A stretch of DNA of 43,955 nt from Lapidilactobacillus luobeiensis (GCF_024345205.1 NZ_BROC01000025.1:1-43955); one strand, 5' to 3'. Counted from the first letter of the stretch, positions 23,580 through 32,355 are shown. Notes: generated by a model not told the origin, from the letters alone. Numbers and translations are program-made.

Positions 23580-23735
23580 GCAACCGCCTCAGGACGTGTG
23601 GCTCAGCGGTGAGATTATTCTTGGCGATTTATCGCTTAGAATAAGGCTCGATTTGAAGCCAATTCCCGCTTTTGGAATTGGCTTCAAACGATGCCCACCG
23701 CGTTCCAGCCACGACAAACGTCCTGAGGCGGTTGC
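23580..23735 (-). repeat. Structured module C1
   Basis: GCAACCGCCTCAGGACGT (23580-23597) pairs perfectly with 23718-23735. Relative to A1 and B1, GGGCGT became GGACGT and the partner ACGCCC became ACGTCC. The inner hairpin TTTGAAGCCAATTCC / GGAATTGGCTTCAAA is perfect. Confidence 0.85.
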
Positions 23736-23917
23736 GTCCCCATCCAAACCCAGCACACCTGCAATTAAGCGAAAACTCAAGAACCGTAACTGCCATTCGC
23801 AAGCAAATCGACTGCCCATAAACTTGTCATCAGCCCAAGGACCTAGTCAAATCTTACGATGCTGTTAGTTCAACCTGGGTTTTGTTAGTTGAAACGAATG
23901 CTCCTGTTTGTGTTCCT

Positions 23918-23926
23918 TGCTATACT
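23918..23926 (+). promoter_or_regulatory. Extended -10 promoter of the ABC transporter operon
   Basis: TGC TATACT (23918-23926) lies 34 bases before the GTG start. No good -35 hexamer is seen. Upstream, TTAGTT occurs twice (GTTAGTTCAAC and GTTAGTTGAAAC, about 24 bases apart), a possible regulator site. Confidence 0.5.
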
Positions 23927-23959
23927 TAATAGCGAAATAAGGAAACGGAGGAAGTAAGC

Positions 23960-24715
23960 GTGACAAATGAAGTCGTAAAAGTTCAACACCTAGTTAAAAC
24001 ATATGGCAAGGGTAATGAAAAGAAATTTACCGCCTTGAAAGATATTAATTTTACCGTTGAGAATGGTGAATTTGTGGGGATCATGGGGGCGTCTGGCTCC
24101 GGCAAAACGACGCTGTTGAATATTTTATCCACCTTGGATAAACCGACTAGTGGAGAGGTCCGAATCAATCAGCAGGATCTGACCCAGCTGAAAGGCAACC
24201 AAATGGCGGATTTCCGTGGTCACGAGATCGGCTTTATTTTCCAAGATTTCAACCTGTTGGAGAATCTGACCGCGGCGGAGAATATCGCTTTGCCGTTATC
24301 CTTGCAGGGCGTCGCGCCGAAGCAGATCCAACCCTTGGTGATGAAAATCGCCAAGCGCTTGTCGATCGAAAGCGTGCTGGATCATTATCCAACTGAATTA
24401 TCCGGTGGGCAAAAGCAGCGAGTGGCGGCGGCGCGGGCGTTGGTGCATCAACCGACGATTTTATTTGGTGACGAGCCAACTGGGGCTTTGGATTCCAATA
24501 GTGCCCGGGAATTGTTGGAAACCATGTCCAGCTTGAACCGCAACGATCAGGTGTCGATTTTGTTGGTGACCCATGATCCTTTCTCAGCCAGTTATTGTCA
24601 GCGGATCTTGTTCATTAAAGATGGCGAGATCGGTTCAGAGTTGCGCCGGGGCGAACGCGATCGGGCGGCGTTTTATCAAGAGATCCTTGATAATCTAGGC
24701 ACCTTTACAGAATAG
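23960..24715 (+). CDS. BceA-like ABC transporter ATP-binding protein
   Basis: The 251-residue ATPase has Walker A GASGSGKTT near residue 43, Q-loop FIFQDFNLLENLTAAENIAL, signature LSGGQKQR, Walker B ILFGDEPTGALDS and switch VTHDP. The sequence FQDFNLL and DEPTGALDS are typical of the MacB/BceA exporter group. The start is GTG 23960 with GGAGGAAG upstream. The permease follows after 10 bases. Such pairs usually protect against cell-wall-active peptides. Confidence 0.92.
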   Translation: MTNEVVKVQHLVKTYGKGNEKKFTALKDINFTVENGEFVGIMGASGSGKTTLLNILSTLDKPTSGEVRINQQDLTQLKGNQMADFRGHEIGFIFQDFNLLENLTAAENIALPLSLQGVAPKQIQPLVMKIAKRLSIESVLDHYPTELSGGQKQRVAAARALVHQPTILFGDEPTGALDSNSARELLETMSSLNRNDQVSILLVTHDPFSASYCQRILFIKDGEIGSELRRGERDRAAFYQEILDNLGTFTE

Positions 24716-24725
24716 GAGGGACACA

Positions 24726-26576
24726 ATGTTAAGAAAGCTAGCTTTTAGCAGTATCAAAAGCCGCTTGAAGGATTACGTGGTCCTTTTCTCAGGCTTAGTC
24801 GTTGCCGCCGCGACATTCTATATGTTCATGGCCTTGGCGACCAATCAAGATTTCTTGGGCAAAAACTCAATGCTCAGCGCCAACAATACCATGTTCATCT
24901 TCATTTTCGGCGCGATTTTATTGGCGATCATCACCTTCTTCTACCTGATTTATGCCAATTCGTTTCTGTTGACGATGCGCCAACGGGAATATGGCATGTT
25001 TATGATGCTTGGCGCCAAAACCGGAAAAATTGGCCAATTGATTTTCATGGAAACTTTTTTGCTGGGGATGGGCGCCACGTTGATCGGGGAAATCATTGGC
25101 ATTGGCCTGACTCAGGTGGTCGCCCGACTACTGGTGCAACAAATGGGGTTGACCTTGCAGCATTTCAACTCGTTTTACTGGCCGGCCTTTCTGATCACCT
25201 TGGCGTTCTTCTTGGCCCTGTTCATTTTCGCGGCGATCTGGAACAGTCACAAATTAATGAAAACACCGGTACTTAAGCTCTTGCACAGCGCGGAGCAGCC
25301 AGCGCGGGCTCAGGCGCAACCGATTTGGTTGGCGGTCCAAGCCTTGTTGGGGGTGGCGTTATTAGCTGCCGGCTACTGGTCAATGATCAATATTGCCCTG
25401 TTGCAACTGTTGGCGATCCCTTTTGCCTTAGTCACGATCGTTTTAGGTAGTTTCTTCACCTTTAACGCGACTTTCATTTGGTTACTACGCCTCATGAAAA
25501 AGCGCCGTTCCTTTTCATTACGGGGGATCCGTAATTTCACACTTTCGCAATTGAATTTCCGCATTCATGATTATACGCGAATGTTGGCGATGATTTCGAT
25601 TTTGTTTGCCTTGGCTTTAGGCGCGATCACTGTGGGCCTAGGCTTCCGCAATGATTTAAGTGTGTTGATCGACTCGTTTGACGCTTATGATGTGAAACTT
25701 TATACCCATTCGGCGAAGATCGACGCGAAAGTCGCTAAGTTGGATATCAAAGAGCAGGCGACCTATTCTTACAAGGTTAAAGGCAACCAGATCTATTATC
25801 GTCAAGACCAATTGCAGGATCAGCCTTTGTATTATTTCCATTATCAACGAAGTGGTGGTATTTCAATGCAAATGCCGCAACGGCGACGTTTCGCGGCGAA
25901 AGACTATCAAATCAGTCGTGATGAACCGAATGGCGCCGTCCAGAACGCCTACAATCAGCTGGGCATCAAGTCGATTTATGGTGGGTCCAATTTAACTGGG
26001 CATTTGGTCACCGCCGCTGAGTTTGCGCGACTGCCGGGTAAGACTTCCCAGTTGACGCTGATTCGGGTACAAGATTTCGCGGCTGCTCGGCAAAAAATCG
26101 CCAAGATCGAACAGGCACAACTAGCCGCAGCGCCTGAGTTTAGTGAAGTTTTGGAGAACTCGAAATATGCCAATGCCCAAATGGGGACGGCGATGTATTC
26201 TGGCATGATCTTCATGGGCTTATTCTTAGGGTTGTCCTTCTTGGCGATGTTAGCCAGCTGCTTGATGTTCAAGATTTTATCAGGCGCGTACAGCGATGTG
26301 AAACGCTATGACATGCTGAACAAAATGGGCGCGCGGACCAGCGTGCTGAAAGCGTCGGTGGCCAAGGAAATTGGGGTCCTATACGCGTTACCCGGTTTGC
26401 TTGGCATCATCCATGTTTTGTTTGGGTTACAGCTTTTCAAACTATTGCTGCTCAACCCATACCGCGGGATCTGGTTACCTTTCCTGATTTTCTTATTGCT
26501 CTACGGCCTTTATTATTGGCTAACGGTCACCCTTTATCGGGGTATCGTGATCCCTAAAGTAGAGATCGACAAATAA
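24726..26576 (+). CDS. BceB-like ABC transporter permease (FtsX domains)
   Basis: The 616-residue permease has about ten hydrophobic helices: one near residues 17-38, three between 50 and 160, then pairs up to about 310, and three at the C-terminus (about 495-605). A hydrophilic extracellular domain of about 180 residues (310-490) lies before the last three helices. Two FtsX domains flank it. This is the BceB layout for sensing and removing antimicrobial peptides. No BceRS two-component system is adjacent, so control must come from elsewhere. AGGAGG precedes the ATG. Confidence 0.9.
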   Translation: MLRKLAFSSIKSRLKDYVVLFSGLVVAAATFYMFMALATNQDFLGKNSMLSANNTMFIFIFGAILLAIITFFYLIYANSFLLTMRQREYGMFMMLGAKTGKIGQLIFMETFLLGMGATLIGEIIGIGLTQVVARLLVQQMGLTLQHFNSFYWPAFLITLAFFLALFIFAAIWNSHKLMKTPVLKLLHSAEQPARAQAQPIWLAVQALLGVALLAAGYWSMINIALLQLLAIPFALVTIVLGSFFTFNATFIWLLRLMKKRRSFSLRGIRNFTLSQLNFRIHDYTRMLAMISILFALALGAITVGLGFRNDLSVLIDSFDAYDVKLYTHSAKIDAKVAKLDIKEQATYSYKVKGNQIYYRQDQLQDQPLYYFHYQRSGGISMQMPQRRRFAAKDYQISRDEPNGAVQNAYNQLGIKSIYGGSNLTGHLVTAAEFARLPGKTSQLTLIRVQDFAAARQKIAKIEQAQLAAAPEFSEVLENSKYANAQMGTAMYSGMIFMGLFLGLSFLAMLASCLMFKILSGAYSDVKRYDMLNKMGARTSVLKASVAKEIGVLYALPGLLGIIHVLFGLQLFKLLLLNPYRGIWLPFLIFLLLYGLYYWLTVTLYRGIVIPKVEIDK

Positions 26577-26597
26577 AATTGGTTTCAGTATCCAAAA

Positions 26598-26630
26598 CGA
26601 CCGCGGAAGCAATTTCCGCGGTCGCTTTTC
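26598..26630 (+). terminator. Rho-independent terminator after the ABC operon
   Basis: The stem CGACCGCGGAA / TTCCGCGGTCG is followed by CTTTTC. Confidence 0.8.
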
Positions 26631-26685
26631 TACTGGTTGAGCGCGATCATCGTCAAACTGAGCGCACCTCACGAGTTGTTTTCCT

Positions 26686-27345
26686 TTAAAAAACTTTCAA
26701 TTGGTTGTAACTTAACACATCGATCCCTGTATCAGTCAATTGGATCTTGGTCACGCTGGCATTACGCGGCGCTACCGTCACATCAAACTGACCCTGACCA
26801 AATTTTTCCACAATACTGCGGATCGTGGTGCCGTGGCTGACTAATAGGACGTTATCGCCGTTACGATTCTGTTCCCGCAACATTTTAAAGCCCTTACCCA
26901 GACGAGTCCAATATTGGGTCGCGGTCTCCGCGTCATGAAAAGGGTCGATAGCGTTCATGAAGTCTTTAGACTTATCAATGCCATATTGCGAAACTAAGGC
27001 CTTGAAAGTCGGCGCACCATGAGGCGCACCGACTTGATACCAAGTCTGGGCGGAGTCGGCCCCTTCAAAATAGCCATAGAAGACTTCACGAAAAAGGGGT
27101 GTCGTTGTATAGGGAACAGTGGTATTCATATTTTTGCCAAGAATGACCTCGCAAGTACGCATCGCCCGGGTCGTGTCCGAAGAATAGGCGTGAGTGAAAG
27201 TCAAGTGTTTCAAGCGTTCTGCCGCTTCTTCGGCGCCGGCGATCCCAGCTGCGGTTAGGGGAGAGTCGCTCCAGCCTTGCATGCGATTGAATTTATTGAA
27301 ATAGGTTTGGCCATGACGCACCAAATAAACAGTAATTGTTTTCAT
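26686..27345 (-). CDS. Histidine phosphatase / phosphoglycerate mutase family protein
   Basis: The 219-residue protein has the catalytic LVRHGQT motif (His11) at the N-terminus, followed by FNRMQGWSDSPLT, and the second histidine in VLLVSHGTTIRSI near residue 169. In lactobacilli such cofactor-independent-looking short members are broad-specificity phosphatases more often than glycolytic mutases. It lies 15 bases after pepI on the same strand and is probably cotranscribed. The biological substrate is not evident. Confidence 0.88.
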   Translation of the reverse strand: MKTITVYLVRHGQTYFNKFNRMQGWSDSPLTAAGIAGAEEAAERLKHLTFTHAYSSDTTRAMRTCEVILGKNMNTTVPYTTTPLFREVFYGYFEGADSAQTWYQVGAPHGAPTFKALVSQYGIDKSKDFMNAIDPFHDAETATQYWTRLGKGFKMLREQNRNGDNVLLVSHGTTIRSIVEKFGQGQFDVTVAPRNASVTKIQLTDTGIDVLSYNQLKVF

Positions 27346-27360
27346 GTTTCTCTTCAGTCC

Positions 27361-28266
27361 TTAAGGTTGATAATGGCCGCCTTCAACGTCTTTGATGAAT
27401 TTCTCTAAATGTTCGAAGTAAACATCAGGATTATCCATCATGTGGTGATGACCACCATTAGGAGTCGTTTCCAGCCGCGCGTTGGGGATTTGTTCCGACA
27501 TCCGCAACGCTGAGGATAAAGGCATCGTTTCATGTTGACCAAATGTCAATAACGTTGGCACCGTAATATTTTGAATTTGTTTACGCAGGTCGAAATCTTT
27601 CAACTTTCCTGTAACGACGAATTCATTATCTCCCTGAAAGGCATTGTAGACAGGGGTTGCCATGGTCGAGATCAAATGACTGATTGCTGGTGGTTGGCGG
27701 CGATCAACAAAGTTGCGATTGAGGATATCAACATATTGTTGGTATTGCGGATCGTCCCAAGTCCCCTCATTTTCACAACGTTTCATGTAAGCGACCGCTT
27801 CAACGGGCAGCGTTTCTTCGCGGACCTTATTGATATGAACCACGTATTCGTCAATATTGTCGATCATACTGGAAACGATCGCGCCCTTTAAATGTTGACC
27901 ATATTTTAAAGCATAGAGCATGGTCAAGGCGCCACCCCAAGATTGACCGATCAAGTAGAAATTATCGAGGCCTAATTTTTGCCGGACTTCTTCGACTTCA
28001 CCTAAAAAGTAATCGGTAGTTAAATATTTTGCCGCGATCTCAGGGTCATTATAATCAGGTTGATCAGAATAAAATGAACCTAATTGATCGTACATATGGA
28101 CCTGAACACCAAGGTCGGCTAACTTTTCGCCAAAGTTTTCCCAGTATTCATGGGTGCCACCAGGGCCACCATGGAGACAGAGTAGGTGGATGTCACCTTG
28201 GCCCTGAGTATTGGTCCAAAGATGATAGCCATTATCTAATGTTAAAATCGTTGTTCCTTGTTTCAT
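27361..28266 (-). CDS. pepI: Proline iminopeptidase (alpha/beta hydrolase)
   Basis: The 301-residue enzyme has the oxyanion motif HGGPGG (32-37) and the nucleophile Ser109 in GQSWGG, both diagnostic of the S33 prolyl aminopeptidases. The catalytic histidine is in NGGHHHMMDNP near residue 280. The acid position reads GQHETM, so the expected Asp may be Glu or shifted. It releases N-terminal proline from peptides in the cytoplasm, a common step in lactobacillar peptide use. The start ATG has a modest AGGTGG upstream. It is followed closely by the phosphatase gene. Confidence 0.88.
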   Translation of the reverse strand: MKQGTTILTLDNGYHLWTNTQGQGDIHLLCLHGGPGGTHEYWENFGEKLADLGVQVHMYDQLGSFYSDQPDYNDPEIAAKYLTTDYFLGEVEEVRQKLGLDNFYLIGQSWGGALTMLYALKYGQHLKGAIVSSMIDNIDEYVVHINKVREETLPVEAVAYMKRCENEGTWDDPQYQQYVDILNRNFVDRRQPPAISHLISTMATPVYNAFQGDNEFVVTGKLKDFDLRKQIQNITVPTLLTFGQHETMPLSSALRMSEQIPNARLETTPNGGHHHMMDNPDVYFEHLEKFIKDVEGGHYQP

Positions 28267-28430
28267 TGCGCCACCTAGTTTCCTTATGATTATTAATCAG
28301 CTATTATTACAGTTTTATTTTAACATGACAGTTACTACTTGACGCTTTTATTTGAAGCTACTGCACTCGCGAATGATCTGTAACTAACGACGTTGCAACC
28401 CGTATTCACGCCGACGCGCAAAGTTTAGCA

Positions 28431-29420
28431 CTAAGCCAAAATATCTTTGATCCGTTTGACTTCATCGCTATTAAAGTCTAAATGCTTAGCCACATCCAAA
28501 TTTGCCATGAGATTAGCTTCGCTAGTCGTGCCGATCAGAACACTTGTCACGGCTGGATCTCGAAGCAACCACGCTAACGCCATCTGGGCCAATGTTTGAT
28601 TGCGATTCTGAGCAACTTCTTCAAGTTGGTTAAGGATCGTGACCACGTGGGCTTTGCCTTGAGCAAAAATCGGTGTATTAGTACGATGGATCGGAAAATC
28701 TTCAGGGATACCATCAAGATAACGTTCAGTCAATAGACCTTCCGCCAAAGGACCATAAGCGACCAAACCACGATCATGACGTTTGATCGTTTCTAAAACG
28801 CCATTATGGGCAGCTTCTGGCCGTAACATGTTGTACGAATATTGATTGACCACAAAAGGAACGTGATATTTATTCAGCAATGAGATCATGGTCTCGCTTT
28901 GATCCGCGTCATAATTACTGATACCAATGTAGATCGCCTTACCTGATTGCACGATCTGCGCCAACGCCAGCGCTGTTTCTTCAGGGTCTGTATTTGGATC
29001 AGGGCGATGACTGTAAAAAATATCAACATAATCCATTTTTAGACGAGTCAAACTGTGATCGATACATTGAAGCAGACTTTTCCGTGAATTGAAACTTTGA
29101 TAAGGTCCGATCCCCATTTCAAAGCCGGCTTTTGTTGTGACCACCAATTCATCACGATAAGGTTTTAAATTACGTTGGTAGACCTCACCGAATAATTTTT
29201 CAGCGGAGCCATAGTCAGGACTACCATAATTATTGGCGATATCAAAACTGAAGATGCCATTATCGAAAGCCTTCAAAATCAATTTCTCGCGATCAGTAAA
29301 GGGATCAACGCTACTGAAATGACGCCAGAGTCCTAAGGTAATGATTGGTAGTTGTAATCCAGTATCGCCGACGCGACGATAGGGAAGTTTCTCATAACGA
29401 TCTGTTGCTGCTGCGTACAT
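28431..29420 (-). CDS. Aldo/keto reductase (YghZ / potassium-channel-beta-like group)
   Basis: The 329-residue NADPH-dependent oxidoreductase shows the AKR fold: GDTGLQLPIITLGLW start, catalytic Asp/Tyr in FDIANNYGSPDYGSAEKLFG, Lys in VVTTKAG, and His in YVDIFYSHRPDPNTDPEET. The cofactor-binding end is seen in VLIGTTSEANL. The pattern is closest to the L-glyceraldehyde-3-phosphate reductase / YghZ group. The start 29420 is supported by AAGGAGG; an ATG at 29522 would add 34 residues across the promoter. Substrates are probably reactive aldehydes. Confidence 0.88.
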   Translation of the reverse strand: MYAAATDRYEKLPYRRVGDTGLQLPIITLGLWRHFSSVDPFTDREKLILKAFDNGIFSFDIANNYGSPDYGSAEKLFGEVYQRNLKPYRDELVVTTKAGFEMGIGPYQSFNSRKSLLQCIDHSLTRLKMDYVDIFYSHRPDPNTDPEETALALAQIVQSGKAIYIGISNYDADQSETMISLLNKYHVPFVVNQYSYNMLRPEAAHNGVLETIKRHDRGLVAYGPLAEGLLTERYLDGIPEDFPIHRTNTPIFAQGKAHVVTILNQLEEVAQNRNQTLAQMALAWLLRDPAVTSVLIGTTSEANLMANLDVAKHLDFNSDEVKRIKDILA

Positions 29421-29493
29421 CAAAATTCCTCCTTGGGCACGAGCTTGTTGGCCCGAGCGGTTTGTTGGTTCACAAAAAACAACGTCCAACTTA

Positions 29494-29522
29494 ATTCTAG
29501 TGATAATTGGTATGGGTTGCAA
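29494..29522 (-). promoter_or_regulatory. Promoter of the aldo/keto reductase gene
   Basis: On the minus strand TTGCAA (29517-29522), a 17-base spacer and TAGAAT (29494-29499). The leader to the ATG is about 70 bases. Confidence 0.7.
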
Positions 29523-29806
29523 GCGGTAAAATGGCGGAGATTGATTTCTAGGCGTTTTTTATTGAAAACAGGTCAGACAAGTGGGAACGATCGCGGTCAA
29601 ATCACTGCTACCGATCACCAGAAAACCCAGTTGCTGAGCAGAATGGCCAAGCGATAATCAAGCGATAGGCAGAGTGGTCAGCCTGAATAAAGGCACGTTA
29701 CAAATATTTTCAAATTTATCATGGACTTTTTCAGAAAATAATTGAATAATGAAAGCAATGAAAAACTCGCATCAATATTTTCTTGAAGAGTTTTAGGGGG
29801 GATGAC
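29523..29806. other. Gene-free region upstream of the fluoride channel genes
   Basis: This divergent region between the aldo/keto reductase promoter and the first channel gene holds no gene. The last 120 bases are AT-rich and probably contain the plus-strand promoter, but no clean -35/-10 pair stands out. I looked for a fluoride (crcB) riboswitch and did not find its conserved segments. Confidence 0.4.
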
Positions 29807-30184
29807 ATGACTGATTTGATGATTGCCTTTTGCGCCTTTTGGGGTGGGGTCTTCCGGCTGGGAACGACGCAGTTACTTAGCGCGCCTTGGGCCACATTGG
29901 CAGTTAATCTATGTGGCACCTTACTGTTACCCCTGTGGAACGATTATTGGGGCCCAGGATTAAGATCGCGGCGACAATGGCTCCATGTTGGTGTGGGGAC
30001 TGGTTTCTTTGGCTCGTTTACGACTTTCTCCAGTTTCTGCCTTGATGTGATCAAATTATTGACTGCGGGAAAGTGGCTGATCGCCGGGATATATTTGGTG
30101 CTTAGTTTGATTGGCGGGATCCTGATGGCTTGGGCGGGGATCACCTTAGCACAACACTTGAATACACGGGGAGGCCTTCACTGA
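29807..30184 (+). CDS. crcB: Fluoride efflux channel FluC/CrcB, first subunit
   Basis: The 125-residue protein has four helices and the FluC motifs: WGGVFRLGTTQL at the N-terminus, TLAVNLCGTLLLPLW with the pore Asn, and GFFGSFTTFSSF with the Phe-box and the central Na+ site region. ATG 29807 follows AGGGGGG; an upstream TTG is not supported. It overlaps the second subunit gene (TGATG). Paired crcB genes in Firmicutes often form dual-topology heterodimers that expel F-. Confidence 0.9.
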   Translation: MTDLMIAFCAFWGGVFRLGTTQLLSAPWATLAVNLCGTLLLPLWNDYWGPGLRSRRQWLHVGVGTGFFGSFTTFSSFCLDVIKLLTAGKWLIAGIYLVLSLIGGILMAWAGITLAQHLNTRGGLH

Positions 30185-30546
30185 TGACTGATTGGGTCTT
30201 GGTCGGATTAGGCGCAAGTTTAGGCGCCTTAGGTCGTTTTCACTTTACTGCTTTTTACAAAAGATCGCGGCCAGAATTAGGTTATCAAGCAACGCTATTG
30301 ATCAATTTAAGCGGCGCTTTTCTTTTAGGACTGCTAGCTGCGGCCACAGTGAATCAAAGTTGGTATTCATTTCTCGGAGTTGGACTTTGTGGTGGGTGGA
30401 CCACATTTTCCACCTTGAATAGTGAGTTAGGCGGGCAGATCGCCGGAGAGAATTTTCGCCGCGCGCTTCGTTATGGCGGGCTGACTTATGGTTTGGGCCT
30501 AGGCCTTTGTATTTTAGGCTGGTGGCTGGGACATCGTCTTTTCTGA
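30184..30546 (+). CDS. crcB: Fluoride efflux channel FluC/CrcB, second subunit
   Basis: The 120-residue, four-helix protein has GLGASLGALGRFHF, TLLINLSGAFLLGLL with the pore Asn, and VGLCGGWTTFSTLNSE with the TTFST motif. GGAGG is 10 bases before ATG 30184, and the start overlaps the stop of the first subunit gene. It is diverged from the first subunit, consistent with a heterodimeric channel of opposite topologies. Confidence 0.9.
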   Translation: MTDWVLVGLGASLGALGRFHFTAFYKRSRPELGYQATLLINLSGAFLLGLLAAATVNQSWYSFLGVGLCGGWTTFSTLNSELGGQIAGENFRRALRYGGLTYGLGLGLCILGWWLGHRLF

Positions 30547-30597
30547 GTGGAAATGGTAAAATGAAATCAAGCACGATTCACGATTAGGAGCGAATAA

Positions 30598-30774
30598 ATG
30601 GCAAAAAAATCGATCATCACCGGACTGACAACGTTAGTAGGCTTTATCTTCGGCTTTTATTTCAAGCATATTTTTGTCTACACCATGTTAGGTTTAGCCG
30701 TTGGGTATTTGATCGTCTTCTGGATCCCCTATTTTCGCAAGGGGCAACAACAGCGGCGCCGGAATAAAAAGTAA
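30598..30774 (+). CDS. Small membrane protein of 58 residues
   Basis: The frame begins MAKKSIITGLTTLVGFIFGF and has two hydrophobic stretches (about residues 6-22 and 25-44), ending in a strongly basic tail (FRKGQQQRRRNKK). AGGAG lies 7-11 bases upstream of the ATG and a terminator follows 20 bases after the stop, so it is very likely a real gene. It is 51 bases from the second fluoride channel gene and may be the last gene of that operon. No function is recognised. Confidence 0.7.
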   Translation: MAKKSIITGLTTLVGFIFGFYFKHIFVYTMLGLAVGYLIVFWIPYFRKGQQQRRRNKK

Positions 30775-30793
30775 CTCAACGATCAGAAAATTT

Positions 30794-30833
30794 AAGCCAG
30801 CCATTATTCGCGAGAATGGCTGGCTTATTTTTT
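30794..30833 (+). terminator. Rho-independent terminator after the small membrane protein
   Basis: The stem AAGCCAGCCATT / AATGGCTGGCTT is followed by ATTTTTTG. Confidence 0.9.
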
Positions 30834-30975
30834 GATCCTTATAGTTGAGCGTTGTTCACAGGTCAGCGAATGCTGGAGCAAACTGTCAGTTATCCTGATT
30901 TTTATTTTGGTGAAGAGACAAAAATAGTCGCCTTAACTTCATAAGATTTAATCTATGATTTGCATTGCATATTTG

Positions 30976-31004
30976 TTGACAGGTAAATGGTCATCAGGTT
31001 AAAG
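30976..31004 (+). promoter_or_regulatory. Promoter of the GlsB-type stress gene
   Basis: TTGACA (30976-30981), a 17-base spacer and TTAAAG (30999-31004). Just downstream is a perfect 7-bp hairpin CCAATAA-GAAA-TTATTGG (31013-31030) near the transcript start. Confidence 0.6.
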
Positions 31005-31059
31005 TTAAGCTACCAATAAGAAATTATTGGTTGATCTTGATTAGAAAGGGAGTGTGCGC

Positions 31060-31314
31060 GTGCTACATTTCATTTGGGTTTTGATCGTGGGCGCCGTAAT
31101 CGGCTCATTGGCTAGTGCACTGGTCAATCGCGATCTACCCATGGGTTGGCTCGGTAATATTTTTGGCGGTCTAGTTGGGGCCTGGCTGGGGGAACGTTTC
31201 CTCGGCTCATGGGGTCCAATCATTGGTGGTATGGCGATCGTTCCTGCCTTGGTCGGCGCAATCGTTGTTGTTCTACTCACTTCTTGGCTTTTCAATAAAA
31301 CACAACACCCTTGA
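31060..31314 (+). CDS. GlsB/YeaQ/YmgE family stress membrane protein
   Basis: The 84-residue protein has three hydrophobic Gly-rich helices. The family pattern is clear: FIWVLIVGAVIGSLASALV, then PMGWLGNIFGGLVGAWLGE, then a final helix. The start is GTG 31060 with AAAGGGAG upstream; GTG 31054 adds two residues. Members of this family are small membrane proteins induced by general stress, of unknown mechanism. A CsbD-like gene follows. Confidence 0.8.
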   Translation: MLHFIWVLIVGAVIGSLASALVNRDLPMGWLGNIFGGLVGAWLGERFLGSWGPIIGGMAIVPALVGAIVVVLLTSWLFNKTQHP

Positions 31315-31460
31315 AACTTGCCTTGTCCCCCCACAATGCTCGTTTCTCAGCTGGTAGTAAAGTGTTGCGTTGATTCTTCCTTCCCTCCCCCCAAAAAATC
31401 GTTGAATACTTCCCCCAGAAGTTCTATTCAGATTGACGCAGTTATGTCAGGAGTGATCAA

Positions 31461-31661
31461 ATGAGTTTTGCGAGTAAAAAAGATCAAGTCAAAGGCAAAG
31501 TTAATGAAACAGTCGGCAAGATCACCAATAATGATCAACAAGAATTGAAAGGCAAGGCCCAAGCTGCGACAGGCAAGGCGAAAGAGAAATTAGATCAACT
31601 TGCAGAAAACGTTGCAGAGAAAGTCAATGAAACACTTGATCAGCGGCACAAAGGTGAATAG
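31461..31661 (+). CDS. CsbD-family general stress protein
   Basis: The 66-residue, highly charged protein has no hydrophobic core. The CsbD pattern is visible: KDQVKGKVNETVGKITNNDQ, then ELKGKAQAATGKAKEKL. GGAG lies 8 bases upstream of the ATG. Its function is unknown; expression is stress-induced in many bacteria. The 146-base gap before it is rich in C and T and shows no clear promoter, so it may be cotranscribed with the GlsB-type gene. Confidence 0.9.
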   Translation: MSFASKKDQVKGKVNETVGKITNNDQQELKGKAQAATGKAKEKLDQLAENVAEKVNETLDQRHKGE

Positions 31662-31734
31662 CATGTGGTGATGGGCTAATTGACGGAAACCTTTTTAGGA
31701 CAAAGGCCCAGCAAGCACCGCAGCTACTTTAAAA

Positions 31735-31799
31735 TAAAAAATGGCCCCGCAACCGAACAACGCTTAACGGCGATCTCCGGTTGACGGGGTCATTTTTGT
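31735..31799. terminator. Bidirectional terminator after the CsbD gene
   Basis: The stem ATGGCCCCGCAACCG / CGGTTGACGGGGTCAT (one mismatch), separated by about 20 bases, has A-rich sequence before and T-rich sequence after. It can also end the minus-strand gene at 31829. Confidence 0.8.
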
Positions 31800-31828
31800 T
31801 GATTCACAGATAAGATTGAACCAGCGGC

Positions 31829-32050
31829 TTATTTAAGGGCGTTGACGATGGTGGCGATCAGCGTCTCCACCCCAATGCCAGTGAAGAGCACCCCAAACAA
31901 TAAACTGGCCCAGATAGCCCACCCGCTAAAGGCATCCTTCGCTTTGCCAGCATTACGAATGTATCTGACCACTGTGATCAATTGCCAGACGCCCACACCT
32001 AAGAGAATAACACCAATTATTGCTGGTGCGATGACTTCGCTTGACGCCAT
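31829..32050 (-). CDS. Small two-helix membrane protein
   Basis: The 73-residue protein has two hydrophobic helices (about residues 7-27 and 43-66) separated by a short basic loop (RYIRNAGKAKD). The start is set at ATG 32050, which has GGAGGAGG 8-10 bases upstream; an ATG six codons earlier lies within that site. It uses the bidirectional terminator at 31735-31799. No family is recognised. Confidence 0.7.
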   Translation of the reverse strand: MASSEVIAPAIIGVILLGVGVWQLITVVRYIRNAGKAKDAFSGWAIWASLLFGVLFTGIGVETLIATIVNALK

Positions 32051-32355
32051 CCTTAACTCCTCCTCCATTTTCAGCTCATTGCAAATGAGCTGATCTTAGT
32101 CTAATCGACTAAATTGGCCAAAACAAGTAGATTTTTCAAATAGTCGTTGAGTGTTCCACAGTGGTTAACTGGCGGTCCGCTTTTTGGAGGAAGCCGGCAA
32201 CTAACTGTTGATTACTTAGGGCGAACTACGGCGGTCAAAGCGGGCGACAAGGGGAAAGATCAAGCTCAAATACTTTTGTTCGTCACGGTTTTGTGATAAA
32301 ATTATTCAATACATTTTTGGCAATGACATTTTTTATTTGAAAAGGTTGTGGGGAA
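32051..32355. other. Divergent intergenic region before helD
   Basis: About 300 bases without a gene. It must hold the divergent promoters. On the plus strand GATAAAATTATT near 32294-32306 is a candidate -10 region for helD. I see no repeat or other structure. Confidence 0.4.

Larger units (their letters stand above)
22850..23795 (-). repeat. Intergenic structured repeat locus C (reverse orientation)
   Basis: This locus occupies most of the 1.2-kb gap between the divergent esterase and ABC transporter genes. It is the reverse complement of loci A, B and D. Module C2 (22907-23169) contains the third nested element (22928-23042). A spacer of about 410 bases follows, then module C1 (23580-23735). 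The spacer aligns with that of locus D over about 230 bases. No intact gene is supported. Confidence 0.85.

Noticed and set aside
29523-29806. Fluoride riboswitch before the crcB pair
   Set aside because: The conserved segments of the crcB motif are not present in the leader; only isolated short matches were seen.
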